Positions 13,301 through 26,831 of a DNA stretch of 64,000 bases are shown one piece after another. Source of the DNA: Mantis religiosa (Eukaryota; Arthropoda; Insecta; Mantodea; Mantidae); contig CM060958.1 of NCBI GenBank assembly GCA_030765055.1, positions 78,726,469 to 78,790,468 of the forward strand. Direction: 5' to 3'. Position 1 is the first letter of the stretch; each line of letters opens with the position of its first letter. A program made the position numbers and the translations under genes. The notes beneath the pieces are model-generated. The model was given only the letters and a program-made list of their open reading frames with translations. It was not told the origin of the DNA and made no database searches.

Positions 13301-14424
13301 TTTTCTCCCATTTTGTTTTTAACCGCAACATTTTTACGTGTTGTATTAGTGCCTGCTCCTCTAAAGTTAGATGTATTGGATAGTTCCGAGTTAAGGCTTT
13401 TATTTGCAGAATTCAGGAAGTATAACCAATCGAAATTTTATTGCCATTTATTCAATACAGATTATACAATCAGATTTTATAGTGTTGCCATATGTTAGTT
13501 TACTTAGTTTCTTTATGACGTATGAAGGCCCTTCAACAAACCCGTGATTTGACAGTGTGCCTACATTTTGCATCAGGTTGTGCTTGTCCAACAGCTCTGT
13601 GTTTCTTTTCCTTTGGAAGCACTTAAAAATATTACACAAGACACAAAGACTTAGTGGAAACTCTTGGGACACTATAAGGACAAATAGATATAGTAAAACT
13701 TGCAAGAAAACATATGCAAAGCGGCGTTAACAACAACAAATGCCACAGTTTTGTAATGGCTTCTCGTTAATGCAGCTTTGCATTTGATTTCCAAGAGCTG
13801 CCAGAGTTTATGATCACGAATAAAGATTTGAGTGTTACGTTTGCATGTTGAAACCTAGGTAGAAATATATCAGTAACGTGGCGAGAATAGAAGAATCACA
13901 TTTTAGCTCAATAGTGTATATCTAACGAACATACTGAATTTGTCATCTCTGGATATAAAATCAAAACTGAACACAATCTGATGTCATTCACATGTTCTTT
14001 TTTCTACTCATGGTATCTTTTAACAAGTACTTATTCTCCTATCTCGGTAGTCTTTAAGGGAGTCAAGTTGTTTAAGGCTAGTCGCCATCTTATGGTTTTG
14101 AAATTCTGTTCTCTTTGCAAGCCAAAGACCCGTTTTCTATGTGGAGAAAGGTATAAATATTGGAAAGTACAAGCCAATAATTAAGAGATGTCTAGGAAAT
14201 GGTTCACTTTATTAAGAAAAGATGCTTGACAAACAGTTTCTCTGCATTTCTGTGTAGTAAGATTCGGTATGTCTCTTACAGTTTACTGGTGATGCAAAAG
14301 GCTATCCAGAACGAAGAGAACTTCTGAGGATAGTCACAGAAAATTCAGATATACATTTAATTTCTTATGAAAATATTCAAATATATTTTTGTTCTTGTTC
14401 TTCTTTAAATTCCCTAGTTTTACC
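13301..14424. other. AT-rich, no gene seen
   Basis: No supported coding sequence, and nothing repeated elsewhere in the window was recognised. Confidence 0.5.
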
Positions 14425-14772
14425 ACTATCGTGGTGTTAGAGGATTCTTGTTCCTCTGTCCCTTATGCCTTTTAGGGTCTCGGTTTGAAGGACAGAAACT
14501 GTGGATCAGATAGGGAACCCAGGATGGATGATGCCTGGTATGAGATTGCGAGAAGTAGATGACAGAATGAGGGAGAAATAAATGAAAGGAAAGATGATAA
14601 TGGGACACTTGTTGGACTGATTGCGACGGAAACCGGAGATCTTGGAGGAAACTCGCCCTGCTCCTTGTTGTCCACATGAATCTCACATGCGGTCGCCTTG
14701 GATTGAACCTGGGCCTCGTTGGTGAGAGTCAAGTGGTCTCTTTGGTGAGAGTCTCGGCCACGGCGCGCCCCT
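14425..14772 (-). repeat. tRNA-headed SINE, family C copy 1 (minus strand)
   Basis: This aligns with 17185-17507 over its whole length. Shared blocks are TTCTTGTTCCTCT, TATGCCT, GATCAGA, CCAGGATGG and GAAGTAGATGACA, and a terminal region corresponds to an antisense tRNA-like promoter head. The tRNA head of this copy (about 14700-14770) is more diverged. Confidence 0.65.
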
Positions 14773-14968
14773 ATATCTTAAACATCGATATATTAGTCGA
14801 AATTGTTACAGCCATTTTTGTAAAAATAAAACTGTTCAAAGTAATTTCCATATAAAGGATAGTCTGTGGTAAGTTTTTCTTGAAAATCTTCGTGTTGCAA
14901 TTTTAGAAAATGCTCAGTTTAAGTTCAATGCTTGGTATATAACGTAATTTTCGTTTTTAAGTGATACT

Positions 14969-15011
<43 letters not shown>
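14969..15011. repeat. (CT)n microsatellite
   Basis: About 21 uninterrupted CT units. The charged Arg-Glu open frame on the other strand is simply this repeat translated. Confidence 0.95.
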
Positions 15012-15014
<3 letters not shown>

Positions 15015-16119
15015 TGTGTCTCACACATAGGGACATTTTTCTAAAACTACTCTGATTGGATTCGGGAGACATACGTGTATTTCCACTGAAATATTGTTCT
15101 CGAATTCTTGGATGGAGTGCAGTACCTTCTCTAGCTATGTACATAGTACAGAAAGAAACAAAATTGTTTTCTTGGTAAGTTTGACACATAGAAGAACGGA
15201 AATATCAGTTTATTATAATAATAATGTTTAAGAAATACGCAAGAAAAGGAAATTGTATTTTGGAGCAACGATTTTGCCAAATCGATAAGGTTGGCAATAC
15301 AGAGAAGCATTAGACAGGAATCAATGGAGTTGATGCCTGTGACAAGCCGCCGCTGCTAATGGAGCTGTATTATTCCTGGCCACATTATGCAGAGGTTCGA
15401 TGATGCAGTAGACACTTGTGGGACATCGCACGGCTGTGCATGCTTGGCTGGGCAAGCATCTCAATATCAGCTGTAATTGAGTTAGCCACGCCACTCTGAT
15501 GACCGATTCCTTCCTTCCTTCCGTCCTTCGTTCCTTTGACCTGCTCTTCTGACTCTTCACCGATGTCTTTGCCCCAGTCTTCTTTATATTACGATTATTC
15601 TAATTTCAAAAATTAAGTATTTACACTAACTCTACTTTCCTTAGCAGTATGACTTATAACTCCATTGTTGATTCTTTCCGGGCTTGTAGGCCATGGTCTA
15701 GTAGTTCTATCCTCCAATGTTTTGCCGAAAACTGCGTTCGGCATCCTCAGAAGTCATGGGACATCGGCCCAACACGCGACTTTAGTATTTACTACCTTCA
15801 AGAAGAATGGATGAAAGGAGGAACGAAATGGCAAGTATTTCATTAGACCTGCACGTCTCCAAGAGTGTTATCAGGATCTCACCATTGGCTGTATAGAAAG
15901 GATTCCTCCTGGTTAAACCACGTAGAAATTGGTCCACTGGAGGTGACTTAGAGAAGGCTGCTATTAGGTAAGGCCAGAAGAACAGTACAGTTGCGGCATC
16001 TGCCCCACATTGAGTAACTTACACAATCTTTAAGCCTCCTGGAATACGAAAGTGGAAACCAAATGATAAGAAACAAGAAAAGGAAATTTGTAATACAGCT
16101 TTCGCTTTGTCAATCATGG
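15012..16119. other. no gene seen
   Basis: Mixed-composition sequence without a supported coding region, ending at an A-tract. Confidence 0.5.
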
Positions 16120-16144
16120 AAAAAAAAAAAAAAAAAAAAAAAAA
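16120..16144. repeat. A25 homopolymer
   Basis: An uninterrupted run of 25 A, possibly the poly(A) tail of an unrecognised retroposon lying just upstream. Confidence 0.9.
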
Positions 16145-16279
16145 TCATAGAGTGGCTGACCCTAGGAATTGCTCGTTACCGCGGAACCAGCTTCCTCGGT
16201 GACTACAGCAAGTATTGTATTCTATCGAAAACTTAATATCGAGATATCACCGGACAAGTTGTGAACACAGAATATATAT

Positions 16280-16838
16280 TGTAACGGGAGCGCTGGAACA
16301 CCCTGTGAAGGCAGCTGGCAGCGGAAGGGCAGGGGAGGTTCGGTTAGCCACACCTCCTCCTCGTTCGTCTTGTAGTGGTGACAGGCTGTGGTCAGGGAAA
16401 AAACATGACTGTGTCGCCTGTTTTCTCTACACCTGTTTCTCGATCTTTCTGTTACTAGAACAATCCTGTAAACACCAGAAGTTGGCGATATTCCTATATA
16501 AAGAAGGTTACAGACAGACGGAGTTAGTTAGTCAGTTGTTGGTTTGGTCAGTTAGTGAGTGAGGAGACAGTCGCAGTTCTTGGTGTAAGAGTTAGTCAGT
16601 GACGTGTTAATGAACGAAAGGATTGTGCAACGGAAGACTGTACGTAACTTTGAATGTGTACCGGAGCTTACGTAACCGCGAGTACAGTGAAATTGTAACG
16701 GACGGACTGGTGAATTGTAATTGTTGCAGCACGTAATTCTGTGTAATTGGCAAGAGTTTAACTGTAAGTCGGTGGAAATAAAGAACATTGTTGAGTGGTG
16801 TAATTGGACTTTTCATTTCACGAACCCACAAAGTCACA
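16280..16838 (+). mobile_element. solo LTR (559 bp), TG...CA
   Basis: It begins TGTAACGGGAGCG and ends CACGAACCCACAAAGTCACA, the same end as the LTR at 7501-7931. Flanks read AATATATAT on the left and ATATATATAG on the right, consistent with a 4-5 bp duplication, although AT simplicity makes its exact length ambiguous. No internal region follows, so it is best read as a solo LTR left by recombination. The 115-codon frame at 16215-16562 is LTR sequence, not a gene. Confidence 0.7.
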
Positions 16839-17184
16839 ATATATATATAGAACTGTCAGTATTTATCTGTGTACAACAGCGTTAAAATGAATGTGCGATA
16901 AATACCAAATTTCATATTTAGTTTCAGATCTCCTAAAGATGAGATACCATTATTTTAAAGAAAATACTCCCTCTTAAACAGTGTTTTACGGGTATCATTT
17001 TTCTACATTTTTGAATTTCTGAAAAAAATGTTCAATGATTCTGATCAAAGAAAAGAAATAAGGTGTACGTCTTACATTTTCTGAAAATGATACCTAAAGT
17101 CCTGTTTATTTGTAAGAAATTTTATGACTGGCAAACCACAAGGGATAGCCAAAAATTTACTGCGCAGAATATATATTCATATAT

Positions 17185-17507
17185 TCTTCTTTAGCCTCCC
17201 TAGTTGGTCTACTATCGCAGTTAAGGGATTCTTGTTCCTCTATCACTTATGCCTCTAGGCTTGAGGAACGGAAATTCTGGATCAGACACAGAATCCAGGA
17301 TGGGTGATCAGTATGAAAGTGGCATGAGAGTGGAAGAAGTAGATGACAAAATGAGGGGAAACAAATGAAAGGAAAGATGTGGGAAACCGGAGATTCAGAA
17401 GAAAATTCGTCCCTGCGCCATTTGTCCACCACAATCTTGCCTGAAATCGGACCCGGGTCAGCTTAATGAGACATCAAGCGGTCTAACCGCTCAGCCACTG
17501 CGCGGCT
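17185..17507 (-). repeat. tRNA-headed SINE, family C copy 2 (minus strand)
   Basis: Read on the minus strand, it starts with a tRNA-like head at about 17507-17443: A box TGGCTGAGCGGTTAGACCGC and B box GGTCCGATTTC. These are internal RNA polymerase III promoter elements. The body then matches the copy at 14425-14772. The head lacks a clean cloverleaf and is joined to the body, so it is a SINE and not a tRNA gene. Confidence 0.75.
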
Positions 17508-20500
17508 TATTCATATATTAAAGTTAATTTTTGTGGCGTTAAGCACTTATGTTTTCCAAAATTGTAATCTTTTAAACAGCTCTCTATACTTAGTTCCTTC
17601 TCGGGATAACATAGAAAGAGTTGACTTTATTAGGCCATTACTTTCTTTTGAAAACATCTTACTGTATTAATCTGTGACAAAGACGAAAAAAGGTTCACCT
17701 CAAACTGCTTTATCACTAAATACTTACTCAATGCTAACATACAATCAGCCTTTCTCTTAGATAAATGCAACTCTTCGAAACGTATCTGCAAGTTCTTTTA
17801 AGTCTCTGTAGCGCGCACCCTTGTGCTGTTATAATCTTTCTAACCTACTCAGTCGTCCACATCTCACAAGGAGCTATACATTAATTCCGAACACAACCCC
17901 GGTATTCACACGTGAATTACTTCACTGCCGGTTCCACAGCTTCACGATTCCGCATCCGGAGACGCACTTTACTGGCCCGTGAACTGCTTCTTGCACTGTT
18001 ACACGGCCTGCTGACTTCTTAACGTGGAGGTTGGAACGTACTACACTCAGTTCCAAACAGCACAATGTTCTCCCTGCACTACTCTACTCACTCTTCATTA
18101 CGCCTACTGACTCCGTCTTACGTCGGCTTTTATATAGCTGCCAGGCTCAGTAGATACTTCTGGAAATAAATGCTTCTGGATATACCACCTAGGAAGGTCT
18201 TTTGAATAGTAGCAACACATTTCCGCACCGGATTCATAACATCAGCTCATGAATGACCTTGAAGGTTTGCCACTCCGCTCCTGCCAGCCAATAAACAACG
18301 GGTCGATTCCCCTGCTCGCGTTTCTTCGTGATAGCGGTTAAAATAACCCGACTCGACTTTTCTTTCCTAAACAGCTTCGTGTTCGCCAATGTGACAGTAT
18401 CATTGCATCAGCTGGTGTTGAAAATGTATCTGTCAAGAAGTTTATAGAATGATATAGTGTTGTAAGAATAGTTTGTAGAACTATTGAGATGATGTTCAGT
18501 TCGTAATATGAAATTGTTAATCGGTTCTTAATATTGTTGCGTATATGGTCTGAACAAAATTTGGAAAGAATTCTAATTTGAAATTTAACATTTCATTCCC
18601 ATTGCAAGTTTGAAGTATTGCAAGTCTGTTGGAACCAGTTGGTTCAGATTGCTAGATGAAGGCATGGAGTCATTGCACTGGTGGATATCTCTTGCCTTGT
18701 CAACAAAACAATGAGTTTGGGCAACTCATTTTCAATAATGTAAAAAAGGAAGTACCGAGGACCAAACAGGAAGTAGAAATTTAGCATGGGAGTCACCAAA
18801 ATAATCCCACGGTCACAAGAAACGCTGACATATCAATGGGCGGACATTTTGGTGGAATCTCTATTGAAATGATAGAAGTCTGTACGCGAGAGAGGTTAGT
18901 ACAAGGTATGATCATAGAAGTCTGTTATTGTACGTTCAAGCCGAAATAGACAGGAAGAGGATCAACACTTAACTACACCCTTCATTCTGAACAATTTGTT
19001 CAGACACCTACGCAACCCTACAGTTCATTATGTTATAATTTATATAATATTTGAATTACACCTCTGATCTCCTCAAGATGAGGGAGTCCCTTGTTCTGCT
19101 CTACCAAATTATAGAATACATTTGTTAATGTGGTTTGACACTAAGTGTTATCTCTAACCCTTCTCATATTCTCAACCTCTACCAATTAGCTCTACCACAT
19201 GATTTACCCATCCTTCCAGCAGCTACGTCCCTAGTTGTAGCTTAGAATTGTAAGTCCTTCATCCCCCTTACAACTCTGGTTGCAACAGTATCAAACATAT
19301 GCAAATTAATAACCATACTTGTTTTTAATAAAAGCAGTACGTTATATGGTTGACGAGATACGAATATACTTCCCCTCTATACAAATGTGTAGTTACAGAT
19401 AGGAATAAGATATATATGGTAAGGGAAAATTTCGGAAACGTGAAAACTAACAAATTCTATTGGCCTGCATTGAAGGATACAGGAAATGGGTCGTAAAATA
19501 TATCCTGAAGCCAGATTAGGCGACAACCTGTCAAGGATCCCTTCCTTTCATAAGAATTTTGACGTGTTCTGAACAAACCCCGAGAAGATTTTGAAAGTGT
19601 GCATACGCATGAATTAAAATGCGTGTAACAATATTTTCTGCAAAACGTGGACGTGCGTAAAACTGAAACATATCATAGAGGCAAAAAATTGGGGCTAAGA
19701 ATACGAAAAGGAAATTAATTGAGCTGTAATGGGAGAAATCTAAAGTATGGCCGAGATATGAAATGTGTGAACAAAACATTCTGCAGCCCACACTACCAAT
19801 ATTTCATAATTTTGTCACAACATCCGAAGTTCAACATACTCAGCATCGTGAGGACATTGAGAAGCTACGATAGGTAGCGAACATGGTCAAGAAAGCCAAT
19901 TTTCTGGCTCGGGGTGCCGAGATACTGACCACATATCCTCCCCGTATGGATTGGATGATCGCCCACCTCTGCCTTGCGTATGTGGACGTGAGGCTGGCAG
20001 TCGGGTTGGCAGGCTCAGGCCCGCTTTGGTCTATTATGACATGAGTTATGTTTACGTTTATCTTAAGTTCATCAGCCGCGATGGAGAACAGTCTTTAATA
20101 GAAGACTATGGTGCGGAGTAGAGCAAGGTTACATTAATAAATAGAGTATTATTATTTAAACAGTCATGGTGTTTGTCTCAGGGAATTTCTATTAAGTTAG
20201 AACGCTCCCGCACCCTGATTGGAAGAAAAGAGAACTCACGTCAAGTGACCACGAGAAAAACTCGACAAGATCCCAATCTCCGAGTCCTGTAATTCACCTC
20301 CCGCCATCATTATTAAATTATGACACTTGACAATGTCTTCTTTAAAATTATGAGGAGTTGAGTGACGGGAGAAATGTACGAGGACGGGCAGTCTCAAATG
20401 TCACTGAACGGAAACACATCCAGTCTTTAAGCTTAAGTGAGTCTAGGACAGTTTTCCACTTTGCTTCTTATGTCGTTTCCAGCAGTTTTCAGCCACTGCA

Positions 20501-21534
20501 GTAAAATAAACACATGAATGAAAGAATAAAAACAAACTGTAAAATCGCGAATAAAGAAAATTAATTACTATATTCTCCATTCTCTGACAGAAGACACAAC
20601 AACTTCACTATACATCAATTCCGGATACTTGATCGCGAAGACGTCTTATATGCAGTCTTAGCTTAAATTATCGTAGCGGAGACGATGGGTGGGGCGAGTA
20701 GCATTTTTCGTTACTAATAAGCATTTCGAAGAACAGTTAACGAATAATTAGTGTTTCATTAGAAATCCTTAATGATTTAACTGAACTGTGGTTCTTAATT
20801 TTTCCTTTTTCTATGAAAAGCTTAATATAAATCGGATTACTACACAACTCACCGGAATGAAACAAAAATGATAACCTTATTTTGGCTGTAAACTAAGTAG
20901 AAAATTAATCAGTATATTTTACTGCCGATGCGAACTGCACTTTCGGAATGAGGCACTTAATTAATTCACTAACCTATCTTAATATCGAGTGTTCAATTAT
21001 TAATTTCTTATTTTGATTCCAATGGCGCGTGACAACGCCAATGCCTTTCCTTTTTTCTTCTCTTGCGGTAAATAACAAAAGCGGTGGAATGGGGTGATCA
21101 CATTTAACCGCTTTACAGTAAGCGTTCCCTTCCATCGTGGCAATATTTCATCGACACTGCGTACAACTAACACTCATATTTACATATCTGGTTACGTTTA
21201 TTTCCCTGTTCCTCCTTCAGGGTAAGGGCTCAGAAACCTCCTAAGAAAAATTCCTTAGGAGTCCTGAAGTTTGGAAACGTTTGATGTAGCAGAACCCTGG
21301 AGACTGCACAGACTGGAACTTCTCAGAGCCGAAAGAAGAGAATATACATTGGGAAATGATGGCCTATTGAAACAAGAAACGCAAATGTTGATTACTTTTA
21401 TACAGTAATAGCGACAATAACAATGGGGCATTGGTGATGAAATGTTTGACATTACGCGTCTGCCAGTTGAGTAAATCGCCGTTTCACAAATTATTGCTGA
21501 TATAAGATTAATTGCACTAGAAAACTACCGTGAC
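17508..21534. other. no gene seen
   Basis: About 4 kb without a supported coding region. A block at about 19880-20040 has the composition of a LINE or SINE fragment but no copy inside this window to confirm it. Confidence 0.5.
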
Positions 21535-21740
21535 ACAGTGGGACAAGGACAGTGAATATGTGTGACAGAGAACGCATACTACACAAGGAGTAGAGCCTTA
21601 AAAATAGCATGCTCCCTATTCACTTAGAACATTGAAGCCGAGAAGATCTGTTCACAAAAGTAGAAGGCGTTAGAATTCATTGAATGGGCTGTAACTGGTG
21701 ACCCAAGTGTTATAAACCTGTCGAGACAGGTAATCGTATA
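21535..21740. repeat. dispersed repeat family B, copy 2
   Basis: Second copy of the repeat at 2336-2560, with many substitutions and small gaps. Confidence 0.65.
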
Positions 21741-22099
21741 ATTTTCCACAAGAGAAACAGCGAAATTCCAAGTTGTTCCGCAAAATTGCAACGGCTGCAC
21801 TTGCGATTTATTTATGGTCATCGCAAAGGCCAGGAAATTGTGGACGCTTAAAATCAAAAGGTAAATCCGTTGGAATAATGGATACGCAGGATCAAGTTAT
21901 CCTCTTCTCTGTACGTTCCCTTGGTGGTTGTTGCCTCGATGACTTTATTCACAACTGATCCTTCTTTTAATTTTAAAGTTGTGAGGTAATTCTAAAAAAT
22001 TTAAATACTCCGTGGAATAGTTGATTAAGTCATCTGGGTTTATAACTGACAACTGATTTGTACTTAAACAACTTTCCCGGAAGGAACAGGCACTCTAGA

Positions 22100-23960
22100 A
22101 TGCAATTCTGACATACCAACACGACTATTAACATTACCTCCGTCTAGCTGCTCCCCCCCCCCCAGAGGCATACTGTGGTGGGTACGGGAATTGGCGATTC
22201 CGGGATCCCGAGCCAACATGATACCCTCGATGTGGGTTCCTCTTAGTGGTGAGGGGTTAGGCAAAAACACCCACCCACGTGTAGGCCGTTCGTGGAGACC
22301 CGTGTCGGTGGAAAGGTTTGTCCTGGTGGTTGAGGGATGCGCATCTGAGCTCATTCCAGTCTTCTTCTGAATTCGGGGAGGGTGCGCATTTCCGATACAC
22401 TACTTTAGTTTCTGCTTCGCCTAAATGGGAGGTTAGGGACTAACCCACCCCCAATCAATCGGCTAGGACTAGGTATTGTACCGAACTCCAGGATGAGTGG
22501 GACTGTGAGTCCGCTATATCCCCTGTGTAGCTCTGTCATCCCAGTGGGATGACCCCTTGTTGGGCTCCGTGGTCGGTGGGGAGCACTGGGGGATGAAACA
22601 CTTTCATTTTTTGAAAAGAAATAGCTGTGTCTTGTGGTCCTCGCTATTTAATTTGTAGAACTGAGGAAGGTCGAAAGTTCACTACCGTGTACCCGTTCAT
22701 TATTCAGAAGGCTTTAGATAATATTGCCGATCCTGTGAAGTCATGTACTCGATCTCGCAATGGCACGCTCCCGGTCGAAGCAGTTCCTCCGACGCAGACT
22801 GCAAAATTCTTGAAGGCCAATATTCTTGCGAGCTGTCCGGTGCGCGTTGAATTGCATAGGACCCTGAACTCCTCACGTGGTATTGTAAACATCAGCGCAT
22901 TGAACCTCCTCCAATGAGGAGGTTCAGGAAAACTAGGCGGAACAAGGTCTGACAAGTGTATATCGAGTTCACCGTAAAGAACGAGGTGAACTGTGCCCAC
23001 TCTTACCTTGTTTCTTACCTTTGATCGGGTAGATCTCCCGAAAAGGATTAAGGCAGAGCATGAAGCTATTGAAGTGAGGCAGTATATACCCAATCCATTG
23101 AGGTGTTATAAATGCCACTGCTTTGGCCACACGAGTGATTTCATGTAATGGAGTTGCCACTTGCGTTGCCTGCAGGGAAGTCAAGCATGACTTCACCCGC
23201 AACGTGTGTTAACTGCAGTGGTAATCATTCATCAAACTCCAGAGAATGTCCCCGTTTTATGGAGGAGAAGGCGATCCAAGAGACCCGGGTAAGAGAGAGT
23301 GTGTCCTTCGTGGAACCCCGGAAACTCTTGCGTATTCGTCAGCCTTCTGTACCTAGGACCGTTACTTATAGTGCAGTTGCAGCTATGCCGATACCTAGAC
23401 GTGAAATCACAACACAAACCAGTGAAATAAACGGGGAAGTAGTATACGAAAGATCAATGACATCAATATCACAGCCAAAGCAACAAACACCAACACGAAC
23501 AATAGTGAGCGCGCCGACCAAGTCCAGTCCTAAGAAGAAGGTTTCAGCCAAGTCACCGTCGAAAGCATTTACTTCAAGAACATGTGAACCGGTAATATAT
23601 AATGTATCGCGAACGAAATTTAAGACCTCGTATCATAAAACTGACTTCCTTAAGAAAAATAGTAAGGCCAGTGAAAGGAACAGTGCCCAGCACAAAAGTC
23701 CGCGAACATCTCCGTCAACATCTGTGGAATCATCTGGAGAGGACGCCGATCGGCGACTTCCACCTTCGCCGGTCGCAGTTTTCGATCCTGTCGAGAGACT
23801 GCATTCGAAGTTACCAGTACGGAAACCGTCCTCCTCCATTGGGGTTGTGGAGCAGGTAGATCCTGTCCTCACTGCCTAAACGACACTGAGGAAAAGGCAT
23901 GAAAACCTGCTGAAAGTGCTAGCCCTGCCCCAAAGAAAAGGAGCAAATTTTCGACCACCA
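22100..23960 (+). pseudogene. non-LTR retrotransposon ORF1 (gag-like) remnant
   Basis: A GC-rich leader (22100-22620) precedes an ORF1-like frame at 22627-22917 carrying the pattern seen in I/Jockey-type ORF1 proteins (PFIIQKAL, VEAVPPTQTAKFL, LHRTLNSSRGIV). After a stop and a frame change, a CCHC knuckle appears at about 23100-23150 (CYKCHCFGHTSDF). A second Cys-rich motif, CVNCSGNHSSNSRECP, lies at about 23200-23260, in the long basic Ser/Pro-rich frame 23148-23879. The 5' half is broken by at least one frameshift and a stop. No endonuclease or reverse transcriptase follows, so the copy is truncated. Confidence 0.7.
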
Positions 23961-24719
23961 CTGGGCAGGTAGCTTTTGTCATGGCAAGTTGATATTAAAA
24001 AGTAGTAATTTTTATGACCAGTCGGTGACAGGTACTCCAAGCAATGCAAAGCTTGCTTATGTACAAACCGTGCTTTATATTGACAGAGAAGTATGTTAAT
24101 AATGGAAATATGGCATCAAAGCCAGTGTTGTAGGACGTAATTAGGACAAAGATAAATTCAAACGGTTTCCAACTGACTACATAGCTGAACAAACGGGCAT
24201 ATCTTACCTCCAACTCTTTGTGGTATGAATGCTTTCCATTTAACACGAAGACAATTCAAATCAGATGTGAGGAAAAGTAATGCACATTCAAAGAACGGGA
24301 TGTGAGATGTCCCGCAATGCAGCACTAAAAGTTACAACAGAAAACTGCAAAGCTGCGTGTGAACATGTGAAGAGATACAAGAAGTATACTGCGAAAAAGA
24401 CGGATTACTTGATATGTTGGACAATTTCATTATAAAGTTAGAAGAAAGTGACTCTGAATAAAGCGATGTCTTAGAAAACTGCGAGTGTAATCCAGCATAC
24501 GACAGCATTTGAGCTGAAACTAGTAGTTTGACGGGACTCTCTAAGAAACCCTTAATGGACGGTATATCTATAACACCGCCATCTGCCAGTAGTTTTAAAT
24601 GCGCTGCGTTTGAAATTTTTAAAGGGATAGCTATAAAATTACGCGGAATCGATTGGAAAGTTGCATGGAAATAAGCGATGTGGAACTAGGCAATTGTGGG
24701 TTATTTCCCGACAGAGCAT
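23961..24719. other. no gene seen
   Basis: AT-rich sequence, no recognised feature. Confidence 0.5.
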
Positions 24720-25535
24720 CGGCCTTCAAGTGACCAGCGGTGTGATCGCTTCTTATCGAGTCTTATCTGGTCGGTTAGAATAGTGAAATATTAGTAAGTT
24801 GATGTACAATAAGTTACGAAACACAAATAGAGCGTTTGGAATCTGCGTGTGTCTATATGACATATTTTCTCGCACCTGCACATGTATGTCACGTTACTAT
24901 CCAGAAGACATGATTACATCTGAACAGAGCGTGAGGCGTATCGACCTTCAAGTGACCAGCACTGCGATCGTCCCTTATCGGGTCTTATGTGGTCGATTAG
25001 AAGAGTGAAATATTGGTATTGTATTTATTTCTCATCTTTCTTCTACATACAATTTCATTGATACATTGACATTTGTAACATTTCTTTCACAGAATAACTA
25101 AATGACTTATTCACGTCTAACATACACATTCTACCTGCTTGCCTCGAGTCTCGGTCTCAATATACATAAGCCCTAGTTTTCCTTGTATTGATGACCCTCC
25201 TCTCCCTTGTATCCCTCGTTCTATTTTTCCAGCCCTTAATTGTTATTTATTCTTCATCAACCTTAACCATTCCTCTCTAACTTTCTCTAGATATTCACCT
25301 ATATTTCTTACATTCTTTTCTCCTTTTACCAATAACATTTTCTTTATATTTAATATCTCGCCCCCATCCCTAAAACTGTCCCACGTTTGTTGCAAAATTT
25401 AGAATGAAATATTAGTAAGTTAGGAAACACAAATGGAGCGATTGTAAGCTGCGTGTGTCTACATGATATATTTTCTCGCGCTTGTCGATGTGACACATTG
25501 CTGTCCAGAAGACATGATTACATCTGAACAGAGTA
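24720..25535. repeat. imperfect local duplications (about 228-bp unit)
   Basis: The block CGGCCTTCAAGTGACCAGC through AGTGAAATATTAGTAAGTT (24720-24798) recurs at about 24947-25020. The adjoining block ACACAAATAGAGCG through CATGATTACATCTGAACAGAG (24820-24930) recurs at about 25427-25532, after an unrelated 400-bp AT-rich insert. This is a degraded tandem array of a non-coding unit. Confidence 0.7.
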
Positions 25536-26829
25536 TACATACACTTTACTCGCCGTGTATGTGCGATAAGCTGAAGTAAATATCTCTGTGTTGCGAATTC
25601 TTCCCGATACGCTTTCTCGCTTCACCATGTAGTACCTACAACAGCGTGAACAATAGTCCACTCTCTCTAAATCCAATGTTTCAAGACAAATCAGACAAGC
25701 TGTAATGTCAACAGAAAACCAAGTATTGGTTTTCTACTTAGATGAAGTGCAATATTAGAGACAAAACGAGTACCAAGAAGTACATAGATAAATGAAACTT
25801 TTTATGATACACATGATGAAGGACTTACACATTGAATAAATGAAACACTCCTTTTTGGTAACCCATTTTTCTTCAGAAAGGGGAGATAGTTGTTTTTCTT
25901 TGTAGTTGGGTAAAGGGATGGTTTTATAGCAGGAGCAAAGTTCATCACTCATCGTAAAATGGGCGATTCTCCAGTTGATTATCATGGTTCATGAATGAGA
26001 AGTTGTAAAAAAATTAGTCTATAGAATTTATAACATTTAAAGGAGTTTTATGTGATAATAGTGGGTAATCCACTACACCATTCACGCTGTCCCAATCCAT
26101 TATCAACATAATTAATAACTCTAGCTGCAAATCACAAAATGATAGTCTCAGTTACTTTATTGTATTAGAAGAATTCTTCTACACTTACCTCCAAGACACT
26201 CAGTGGCATTGTTATATAAATGCTAAGGGACAAGTGTGTTCTGAGTTCAAAAGAAAGATATAATCTGCAAATGCCCTTCGAAAGAAAAATTGAAATTATC
26301 TTGTTAATAGACTTTTATATCCGGTATAGGGATAATAAGGGCACTGGCCTAACTACATTAGATTTGTAGAAAGCACTGACGGAAGTTCTGTAACATATAA
26401 GGCACATTGTATTAGCAACGCAAGAACATCAGAACTCGGAATAGTTATTGTGGGAGCAATTTGTTTACTTCCATCTCTACTCGCATCACGTGAGGGTTAT
26501 GGGTACTACATAGTCAAATCCGTAACACCTGTTACTCACGTGCTCCGTCACGCACCTAACTACTCATGGCTACCTGTCTCCCTGTTTAAAATAATCTCTG
26601 CGTCGCATATATTCCTTTAAGGCGTTTATTTACGATTGTTTGTCTCCAAGAGGGGCGGTTGACTTCAACTAGCCTTGCGCGACCGTCGCTACAAGTAGTC
26701 TCCTGCCAGGCGGTTTGTTTACATTACTGCTCTCTGCATCACCGCTCTCTCGCCGACAGGCTTGTCTTCCTCAGTTGTTCGGATTTCAAGGTCCCCTTGT
26801 ATGTGTTATGGGTAGGTGGATGGATGATG
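25536..26829. other. no gene seen
   Basis: AT-rich sequence without supported genes. Confidence 0.5.
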
Positions 26830-26831
26830 TA

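Noticed and set aside
15321..15560. 79-codon minus-strand frame
   Set aside because: No domain or gene context, and its basic N-terminus comes from a simple TTCC-rich stretch.
16215..16562. 115-codon frame
   Set aside because: It runs across the boundary of a solo LTR and has no recognised domain.
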